The translations under genes were made by a program, and so were the position numbers. DNA of 7,932 nucleotides, from the NCBI GenBank assembly GCA_025457905.1, contig JALOTM010000066.1, positions 1-7,932 of the forward strand, in the 5' to 3' direction. The stretch comes from Methanomassiliicoccales archaeon. GTDB lineage: Archaea > Thermoplasmatota > Thermoplasmata > Methanomassiliicoccales > UBA472. Shown here piece after piece: positions 1 through 5,296 of this stretch; the stretch's first letter is position 1; every line of letters starts with the position of its first letter. The notes beneath the pieces were generated by a model. That model was given only the letters and a program-made list of their open reading frames with translations, was not told where the DNA came from and searched no databases.

Positions 1-1307
1 ACCAGGCCGACGAACACGCCCTTGTTCCTCCTCATGGCCGCCAGGTGGTCGATGAGCTGCTCCATGACCCCCGGTCCGTAGATGGACTCCAAGGTGTCGA
101 ATCCCAGCAATGACAGGTAGGGCTGCGCCGCGGCCTGCAGCGAGCAGGAGACGTTCTGCCACTTCAGGTCCGAGCCGGCGTGCGAGCCCTCTATGGGCAT
201 CACGCTCTGTCCGCCCCCCGAGCCCATGTTCTTGGCCAACTCCGGGATCCTCAGCAGCCGGTCCAGCTGCTCCTTGGGAACCATGGGCGCCAGCCGTCCT
301 CGGGCGCTCTCCGCGCTGGCCTTGCGCAACGGCATCCACAGCACGCCCCGGCCGTGGGCCAGGTAGTTGGCCACCAGGGCCGACTCCAGCGTCCCCGCCA
401 GGGACATGGGCACTCCCGTGCCCAGCTCAACCATGGCCACCGTGCCCTTCTCCAGGCCGCCTAGGAGAAGCTGGTCCAGGTCGCGGACGCCCGTGGAGAG
501 CCTCCCCTCCTGGTCGGGCAGGGCGCTCCAGGCCTTGCTGGGAGCCAGCTGCCGCTCCCATCCGTGGCTGAAGGAGCGCAGCTTGCCGCCCTTGAGGGTG
601 CAGAGGTACTTGGGCTGCTGGATCTCGGTGCCCCGCAGCTTGAGGATCTCGATCTCCCGGACGCGCCTGCCCTGGTGCTCGCCCAGGGCGACCTTGATCA
701 CGCCGTCCCCTAGGTAGTCGAGCATGGGCTCGGGGCTCTCCAGGACGTAGAGGACGTTCGAGCCGTAGCCCTCGACCACGTCCTTCTGGATGGAGGTTAG
801 CAGCCTGACACAGCTCACGCCGTTCCTCTCCGCGAGGGCGTCCAGGCTGTCCACGACCAGCAAGATTCGCTCGGGCATGCGGTCCTCGATGACATCGTAG
901 ATCAGCTCGATCTCGGCCAGGTCCTTACCGATGGCCACATGCATGGTGCCCTTGCCGCTGGACATCCTGGTAGGGGTTATGCCCTTGAGGGCCGCCAGGC
1001 CCTCGCGGTGCATCTCCACCAACTCGCCGTTGCCGTTGTCGCGCATGGTGCCGGCCCCCGCCGGCGGCAGGCGCAGCTCGCCCATCTTGTCCTTGAGCCA
1101 TGGGAACTGAGTGAACAGGGACCCGTCCGAGACCCGGGTGGGGAAGTAGTAGCTCTTCTCCACCGCCGCCAGGTCCTCTATGATCTGGAGCGCGAAGGTG
1201 GTCTTTCCGGCCCCGGCATTGCCCCGTAGGATCAGGGAATGCCCTCCAGGGTTGGTGAAGAACGCGAACACCTCAGGAGGGATGCGCAGAACACGCTCTT
1301 GGGTCAT
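1..1307 (-). CDS. KaiC/GvpD-like RecA-superfamily ATPase, double domain (3' end outside window)
   Basis: Partial gene: 435 codons are visible from ATG at 1307 to the left edge. The first domain has a good Walker A, GNAGAGKTT, at residues 29-37 and a Walker B, RILLVVD, at 147-153. The stretch REIEILKLRGT near residues 217-227 resembles the strand and K-x-RG region at the end of KaiC domains. A second KaiC-like repeat begins near residue 263 (STGVRDLDQLL, then GGLEKG). Its P-loop reads ELGTGVPMSLAG and lacks the GK-T/S residues, so it is probably catalytically dead. I infer a signalling or regulatory ATPase of the archaeal KaiC/GvpD-like group; no gas-vesicle gene is visible, so a gas-vesicle role is not supported. 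The start is supported by AAGGTG a few bases upstream and a TATA-like element further up. No membrane segments are seen. Family call fairly sure, exact role unknown. Confidence 0.85.
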   Translation of the reverse strand, partial: MTQERVLRIPPEVFAFFTNPGGHSLILRGNAGAGKTTFALQIIEDLAAVEKSYYFPTRVSDGSLFTQFPWLKDKMGELRLPPAGAGTMRDNGNGELVEMHREGLAALKGITPTRMSSGKGTMHVAIGKDLAEIELIYDVIEDRMPERILLVVDSLDALAERNGVSCVRLLTSIQKDVVEGYGSNVLYVLESPEPMLDYLGDGVIKVALGEHQGRRVREIEILKLRGTEIQQPKYLCTLKGGKLRSFSHGWERQLAPSKAWSALPDQEGRLSTGVRDLDQLLLGGLEKGTVAMVELGTGVPMSLAGTLESALVANYLAHGRGVLWMPLRKASAESARGRLAPMVPKEQLDRLLRIPELAKNMGSGGGQSVMPIEGSHAGSDLKWQNVSCSLQAAAQPYLSLLGFDTLESIYGPGVMEQLIDHLAAMRRNKGVFVGL

Positions 1308-1350
1308 ACGGGCACCTTCGGGCTTGGCCGTCTATGGACTCGACCCGAGG

Positions 1351-1359
1351 CTTATTAAG
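1351..1359 (-). promoter_or_regulatory. Putative TATA box of the KaiC/GvpD-like ATPase gene
   Basis: Read on the minus strand this is CTTAATAAG, an AT-rich island in GC-rich surroundings. Its centre is about 48 nt from the ATG at 1307. A start site about 26 nt downstream would leave a leader of roughly 22 nt containing the AAGGTG ribosome-binding sequence. The element is palindromic and could serve either strand. Position and composition only. Confidence 0.4.
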
Positions 1360-1383
1360 GCCTAGGGAGTCATTGTTAGGCGC

Positions 1384-1448
1384 TGATTATCTGCCCAGAT
1401 TATCCCTCTGGATTATCTTGCTGGATTATCTTCCGGGATAGGCTTCCG
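1384..1448. repeat. 13-bp tandem repeat, five copies, in a divergent promoter region
   Basis: Five consecutive 13-bp units: TGATTATCTGCCC, AGATTATCCCTCT, GGATTATCTTGCT, GGATTATCTTCCG and GGATAGGCTTCCG. The heptamer GATTATC occurs at 1385, 1398, 1411 and 1424, exactly 13 bp apart. The fifth unit keeps GGAT and CTTCCG but has lost the heptamer. GATWATC is a palindrome around its central base. The array sits between the putative TATA boxes of the ATPase gene (1351-1359) and the nucleotidyltransferase gene (1485-1493). It may be a cluster of protein-binding sites or only a decaying minisatellite. The 224 bases from 1308 to 1531 hold no gene that I can support. Confidence 0.75.
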
Positions 1449-1484
1449 GGGAGTGGGCCCCATCCAGGGGAACCAGCGGAGAAC

Positions 1485-1493
1485 TTTTAATTA
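1485..1493 (+). promoter_or_regulatory. Putative TATA box of the nucleotidyltransferase-glmS operon
   Basis: TTTTAATTA, preceded by GAAC, is the only strongly AT-rich block close to the gene. Centred at 1489, it predicts a transcript start near 1515, just before the AGGAGG at 1517-1522. That geometry would exclude the GTG at 1508 as the translation start. Confidence 0.5.
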
Positions 1494-1516
1494 CGACGAA
1501 CGGAATTGTGTTCGCC

Positions 1517-1522
1517 AGGAGG
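1517..1522 (+). promoter_or_regulatory. Shine-Dalgarno sequence that decides the TTG start at 1532
   Basis: AGGAGG lies nine bases before TTG at 1532. The TTG begins the sequence (M)KAVVLAAGEGTRL, which is where nucleotidyltransferases of this family normally begin. The upstream in-frame GTG at 1508 has no such site and would add eight residues, including the residues encoded by the Shine-Dalgarno itself. Confidence 0.75.
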
Positions 1523-1531
1523 CCTGAAGCT

Positions 1532-2338
1532 TTGAAGGCTGTGGTTCTCGCGGCGGGGGAGGGTACGAGGCTCCGTCCCTTCACCAACTCCCGCCCCAAG
1601 GTCATGATTCCAGTCGCCAACAAGCCCATCCTGCACTACGTCGTAAAGGCCCTGGTGGGCAGCGGGGTAAAGGACGTCATCCTGGTGGTGGGCTACAAGA
1701 AGGAGAGGATCATGTCCTACTTCGGCGACGGCAAGAGCTTCGGCGCCCGGATATCCTACGTCTTCCAGGAGAGGCAGCTGGGCACGGCTCACGCCCTCCT
1801 CGCCGCCGCCCCCCAGGTGGACTCGCGCTTCCTGGTGGTCGCAGGGGACAACCTCATCGACTCCAAGACCGTCTCCGACCTCCTTAACCGTGGGGAGGGG
1901 GCGAGCGTGGCCGTCACCACCTCGGAGACGCCTTCCAAGTACGGCGTGGTCAGCCTCGACAAGGACAGCGTCACCAGCATAGTGGAGAAGCCCCAGAAGA
2001 AGGTGGGCAACATAATCTCCACGGGCATGTACAGCTTCACGCCAGAGATATTCAAGATGCTGGAGAGGGGGGTGGCCGAGGGCGAGGGGGCCATCACCAA
2101 TGTCCTGCAATCGCATCTGGGGAGGATCCATCTCAAGGCCGTGCAGACCGAGGGCCGCTGGATGGACGCCGTCTACCCCTGGGACCTCATCATCGTTCAT
2201 CGAGGAATCGCTGATAACGGACAACGTGGTCATCTCGACCCATGCGCACCTCTCCCACTGCGTGGTCGACGAGGGCGCATCGCTTGGCCCTGGCTTCCGG
2301 GCCCCGGCCGCCCCGGCCTCCGCCCAGGTCGAGCATGA
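1532..2338 (+). CDS. glmU: Sugar-1-phosphate nucleotidyltransferase (GlmU-like), C-terminal domain frameshifted
   Basis: Likely transfers UMP or TMP from the nucleotide to a sugar-1-phosphate; next to glmS the best guess is GlcNAc-1-phosphate, giving UDP-GlcNAc. From the TTG start the nucleotidyltransferase domain is intact: AAGEGTRLRPFT (residues 7-18) with the G-x-G-T-R nucleotide-binding loop, RPKVMIPVANKP (lysine at 23), the VVAGDN metal-site segment (Asp106) and GRWMDAVYPWDL ending near residue 219. Beyond codon 219 the frame changes. The last 45 or so residues, rich in Arg, Pro and Gly, are an out-of-frame reading of the left-handed beta-helix domain, which continues in another frame to 2498. 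A 7-bp direct repeat lies at the break. The product as written would be 268 residues, with only the nucleotidyltransferase domain native. It could be a true mutation or an assembly or sequencing error. Other sugar nucleotidyltransferases of the RmlA/GalU type cannot be excluded. Confidence 0.8.
   Translation: MKAVVLAAGEGTRLRPFTNSRPKVMIPVANKPILHYVVKALVGSGVKDVILVVGYKKERIMSYFGDGKSFGARISYVFQERQLGTAHALLAAAPQVDSRFLVVAGDNLIDSKTVSDLLNRGEGASVAVTTSETPSKYGVVSLDKDSVTSIVEKPQKKVGNIISTGMYSFTPEIFKMLERGVAEGEGAITNVLQSHLGRIHLKAVQTEGRWMDAVYPWDLIIVHRGIADNGQRGHLDPCAPLPLRGRRGRIAWPWLPGPGRPGLRPGRA
2190..2202 (+). repeat. 7-bp direct duplication at the frameshift point
   Basis: TCATCG occurs at 2190-2195 and again at 2197-2202, giving TCATCGTTCATCG. 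Removing one 7-base unit joins PWDLI directly to EESLITDNVV and restores one frame from 1532 to 2498. This makes a slippage duplication the simplest explanation for the break, although a different small indel nearby would also restore the frame. Confidence 0.6.
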
Positions 2339-2498
2339 GCATTTCCATCTCCGGCGCATCGGATGCCTGATGGGCGAGAGGACCGCCGCCGGCTCGGGCG
2401 TGGTGGTTTCCCCCGGCTGCATCGTGGGGGCGGACTGCCGCATCGGCGACCTGGCCGTGGTCAGCCGGAACCTCAACGACAGGAGCATAGTGGTCTGA
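2196..2498 (+). pseudogene. Left-handed beta-helix acyltransferase-type remnant of the nucleotidyltransferase gene, out of frame
   Basis: This frame shows hexapeptide-type turns typical of the C-terminal domain of bifunctional archaeal GlmU-like proteins: SLITDNVVISTHAHLSHCVV, DEGASLGPGF, then GSGVVVSPGCIVGADCRIGD and a short tail ending SIVV, TGA at 2496-2498. There is no credible start codon with a ribosome-binding site. It reads as the continuation of the upstream nucleotidyltransferase after a frame break near 2190-2202. At about 100 residues it is shorter than I expect for this domain (about 160-180 in relatives of about 400 residues), so the first turns of the helix seem to be missing. 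Its stop overlaps the glmS ATG as TGATG, which argues that the intact ancestral gene was translationally coupled to glmS. Confidence 0.7.
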
Positions 2499-4288
2499 TG
2501 TGCGGCATAGTGGGCTACACGGGACCGAGGGTGGCCACCGAGGTCATTTTGAGTTCGCTCAAGAAGCTGGAGTACAGAGGCTACGACTCCGCGGGCGTGG
2601 CCATCGTGGGCGAGGAGCTCCAGCTGCACAAGGACAAGGGCGAGATAGCCGTCATGGAGTCCACCCTCCCGAGCTTCGAGGGCGGCGTGGGCATCGGGCA
2701 CACCCGGTGGGCCACCTGCGGCCGACCGTCCAAGCCCAACGCGCACCCCTTCACCGATTGCCAGGGCCGCTTGGCACTGGTGCATAACGGCATAATCGAG
2801 AACTACGCGGAGATAAGGCGCGAGCTCCTGGCGGAGGGCCACCGCTTCACATCGGAGACGGACACCGAGGTGCTGGTGCACCTGGTGGAGAGGAACTTCG
2901 AGGGGGACCTCAGGCAGGCTCTGGTGAAGAGCCTGGCCGTGGTCAAGGGCACCTACGCCGTGGTCCTGGTGGAGAAGGGCGCGAGGCACATCGTGGCCGC
3001 CAGGAAGGAGAACCCCCTGGTGGTGGGCCTGGGCGTGGGCGAGAACTTCCTGGCCTCGGACGTGACCGCGCTCCTTGACTACACCAACAAGGTGCTCTAC
3101 ATCATGGACGACGAGGTGGTGGAGATGACCCCGGAGAAGGTCACCATCTACGACCCCTCGGGAAGGCCGGTGCAGAGGAGGCCCGAGGTCATCAGCTGGT
3201 CCGCCGAGGAGGCACAGAAGGGAGGATTCGAGCACTTCATGCTCAAGGAGATATTCGAGCAGCCCGAGGCCATCCGCAACACCCTGCGCTCCAACCTGGA
3301 GATATTGGAGAACGGGGGCCTGCTGGGGAACGCGGAGGCGAGTTCCGTCAAGATCGTGGCCTGCGGCACCTCCTACCACGCGGCCATGATAGGCAAGTAC
3401 GTCATCGAGAAGGTGGCCAAGGTGCCGGTGGCCGTGGAGCTGGCCTCGGAGTACCGCTACGGGACGGGGGCCAAGGAGCATCCCCTGGTGGTGCTCATCT
3501 CCCAGAGCGGGGAGACCGCGGACACCCTGGCCGCGGCCCGTGAGGCCCGGAGGCGGGGCTGCCGGACATTGGCCATTACCAACGTGGTGGGAAGCACGCT
3601 GACCCGCGAGGTGGAGGAGGTCTTCTACACCCGCGCCGGCCCGGAGATCGGCGTGGCGGCCACCAAGACCTTCATCACCCAGCTGGTGGGTCTTTACCTC
3701 ATCGCCATGAGGCTGGCGCAGGCCCGCAAGGCCATGAGCGTGGACGAGCTGCGCACCATGAGGGCGCAGATGCAGCAGCTGCCCCAGGTGGTCCGCAAGG
3801 TGCTCGACGGCTCTTCCAAGGTGGAGGAGGCGGCGGACATGCTCGCGGACGCCCGGGACGTGTTCTTCCTGGGACGGAACCTCAACTTCCCCACCATGCT
3901 GGAGGGGGCCCTGAAGCTGAAGGAGATATCATACATACACGCCGAGGGATACGCCGCCGGGGAGCTGAAGCACGGCCCCCTGGCCCTGCTCGATTCCCGC
4001 ACCCCCACCGTGGCCGCCTGCCCCAAGGACCATACCTACGACAAGATGCTCGCCAACGTGGCGGAGGTGCAGGCGCGCGAGTCCCCCGTCCTGGCCATCG
4101 GCTTCGAGGGCGACCGGGACCTGGCCCAGGTGGCCAGCAGGGTCATCCTCGTGCCGGAGGTGCCCCCCATGTTCTCGCCCTTCCCCATAACAGTGGTGCT
4201 GCAGCTCCTGTCCTACTATGCGGCCAAGAGACGCGGCTGCTCCATCGACAAGCCCAAGAACCTGGCCAAGAGCGTCACCGTGGAATGA
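2498..4288 (+). CDS. glmS: Glutamine--fructose-6-phosphate aminotransferase (isomerizing)
   Basis: Makes glucosamine-6-phosphate from fructose-6-phosphate and glutamine, the entry step to UDP-GlcNAc, in the cytoplasm. The 596-residue length fits the family (about 600). It starts MCGIVGYTG, so Cys2 becomes the N-terminal nucleophile after Met removal. The class II glutaminase domain shows GHTRWAT (67-73), NAHP and HNGIIENY. Two SIS sugar-isomerase domains follow: CGTSYH (near 289) with SQSGETADT (335-343), the EIGVAATKTF segment, then EGYAAGELKHGP and the classic C-terminus NLAKSVTVE. One oddity: position 74, normally His in RWATHG, is Cys (TGC). The start is set by homology and by TGATG overlap with the upstream stop, implying coupled translation in a two-gene operon. 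It converges end to end, with no gap, on the minus-strand nuclease gene. Confidence 0.97.
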   Translation: MCGIVGYTGPRVATEVILSSLKKLEYRGYDSAGVAIVGEELQLHKDKGEIAVMESTLPSFEGGVGIGHTRWATCGRPSKPNAHPFTDCQGRLALVHNGIIENYAEIRRELLAEGHRFTSETDTEVLVHLVERNFEGDLRQALVKSLAVVKGTYAVVLVEKGARHIVAARKENPLVVGLGVGENFLASDVTALLDYTNKVLYIMDDEVVEMTPEKVTIYDPSGRPVQRRPEVISWSAEEAQKGGFEHFMLKEIFEQPEAIRNTLRSNLEILENGGLLGNAEASSVKIVACGTSYHAAMIGKYVIEKVAKVPVAVELASEYRYGTGAKEHPLVVLISQSGETADTLAAAREARRRGCRTLAITNVVGSTLTREVEEVFYTRAGPEIGVAATKTFITQLVGLYLIAMRLAQARKAMSVDELRTMRAQMQQLPQVVRKVLDGSSKVEEAADMLADARDVFFLGRNLNFPTMLEGALKLKEISYIHAEGYAAGELKHGPLALLDSRTPTVAACPKDHTYDKMLANVAEVQARESPVLAIGFEGDRDLAQVASRVILVPEVPPMFSPFPITVVLQLLSYYAAKRRGCSIDKPKNLAKSVTVE

Positions 4289-5272
4289 TCAGGCCAGCCT
4301 CTCCGGGCAGCCCTCGCGGCGGGAGCAGGAGCGGCACTTGCCGGTCCGGTCGTGGTTGCGGTGCGCCTCACCGCTGGCCCTGATGGAGCGCATCTCCTCA
4401 AGCTTGCCGATCACCAGGGAGCGCATGTCGTCGTTGAACTCCACCTCGTGCTCCGCCTCCTCGTATCGCAGGATGCCGTGGGATACCTTCCTCCCCTCCT
4501 CCTCGAGCAGGAGGCAATAGGCGGCCACCTGGAGGATGTGGGAGAAAAGCGGCCCCCGGGGGGTCCGCCCGGTCTTGAGCTCCACCGGCACGGCCTCCCC
4601 CTCGATCTCCAGGATGAAGTCCGGCCTTCCCTGCAGCCCGAAGCGCTCGGAGCGCAGGAGGCGGGGGCCGTCCTTGTCCACATAGGTTATCTCGCCCTCG
4701 ATGGCGCGCTTCCTCCGCAGCTCCTGCGCCTTCCGGTTGGTCACGATGGACTTGTACAATGCCAGGGAGGCGGCGATCAGCCAGAGCAGGGCGATTATCT
4801 CCAGGACGAAGGCCATCTCCGGGTTGACGTTGAGCAGCGTGACCGCGTTCAGGGCTATGACCGTGGCCACGATGGCGAAGCCCACGACGATCCGCTGGGT
4901 GCGGTCCCTCTCCTTCTTATCCTTGGCGGACGAGGAGCGCAGGAGCAGGAAGAGCGCCGCCACGATCCAGACTATCGACAGCACGCCGAGGACGGTGCTC
5001 CATCGCTGGGCGTTGCCATAGGCCAGGAACGACATGCCCACTATTGACAGCACCGTGGCGACCAGGGAGAAGGCCAGTACCAGTCTCTACCATCCTCTGG
5101 CGCCACGTTCGCCCTCCATGATCCTGGACACGTCCTCGGCCATGGCGGAATGGTTCCTCTCCCCCTCCCTCAGCTCGGCGGAGGTGACCCCGCCCTTGAG
5201 GGAGAGCCACCAGCTGAGCGGGCAGTAGCCGAACCGCTCCAGGTCGCTGGCGGAGATGGGCTCGAGGGGCAC
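4289..5272 (-). CDS. Cas4-like PD-(D/E)XK nuclease with four membrane segments and an in-frame TAG
   Basis: Read from GTG at 5272 to TGA at 4289, this is 327 residues if TAG codon 62 is decoded. Before the TAG are Cas4 N-terminal features: ISASDLERFGYCPLSWW (Cys17) and a GERNH motif (His41). After it come four hydrophobic segments (about 64-84, 92-111, 128-147, 154-173). The nuclease core follows: GRPD (Asp218), VELK (Glu231, Lys233) and QVAAY (Gln248, Tyr252). It ends in CRSCSRREGC (Cys313, 316, 322), spaced Cx2Cx5C as in Cas4, so with Cys17 an iron-sulfur cluster is likely. Cas4 proteins are DNA exonucleases; here a membrane-tethered nuclease is inferred. Because cluster and active-site residues lie on both sides of TAG, the parts make sense only as one protein. 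TAG could be pyrrolysine, a nonsense mutation or an error. If it stops translation, a 61-residue stub results and the 254 codons from GTG 5053 would lack Cys17 and His41. No cas gene or CRISPR array is nearby. Confidence 0.75.
5087..5089 (-). other. In-frame amber (TAG) codon inside the Cas4-like gene
   Basis: The plus strand reads CTA. On the minus strand the frame runs GGA TGG TAG AGA CTG GTA CTG, that is G-W-TAG-R-L-V-L. The residue lies in the linker just before the first membrane segment, outside all recognisable catalytic motifs, so an inserted pyrrolysine would be tolerated structurally. It is one base from TGG, CAG, AAG or GAG, so a point mutation is equally possible. Confidence 0.85.
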
Positions 5273-5293
5273 GCCAGATAGATTGATTACTTC

Positions 5294-5296
5294 CTA
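5294..5296 (-). other. TAG end codon of the CDIN1-like gene, in frame with the downstream Cas4-like gene
   Basis: After CCT TTA TTA TAG the frame continues GAA GTA ATC AAT CTA TCT GGC and then the GTG at 5272 that begins the Cas4-like protein. If TAG is decoded in this organism, 596 residues from 6079 to 4289 would form one chain. As the CDIN1-like protein looks complete here, true termination is still the default reading. Confidence 0.6.

Noticed and set aside
110..1365. Several plus-strand open frames opposite the KaiC/GvpD-like ATPase
   Set aside because: Arg/Pro/Ala/Ser-rich shadows without motifs. The minus-strand frame is continuous and has Walker motifs.
1384..1448. The 13-bp tandem array as a CRISPR array
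   Set aside because: Units are far too short, there are no unique spacers of about 30 bp, and no cas1 or cas2 is in view despite the Cas4-like gene.
2190..2202. Programmed ribosomal frameshift in the GlmU-like gene
   Set aside because: There is no slippery heptamer or evident downstream structure. A 7-bp duplication explains the shift more simply.
1487..3481. Very long minus-strand open frame (664 codons) opposite the nucleotidyltransferase gene and glmS
   Set aside because: It is rich in His, Leu, Val, Gly and Asp repeats with no domain, as expected of the complement of GC-rich coding DNA. The plus strand carries unmistakable GlmS motifs across the same bases.
4352..5047. Plus-strand frame of 231 codons opposite the Cas4-like gene
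   Set aside because: Low-complexity His/Leu/Gly/Asp-rich shadow. The minus strand has membrane segments and nuclease motifs.
4289..5053. Cas4-like gene starting at GTG 5053 as a complete gene
   Set aside because: This start falls inside the first membrane segment, lacks the Cys17/His41 region, and coding sequence continues in the same frame upstream through the TAG.
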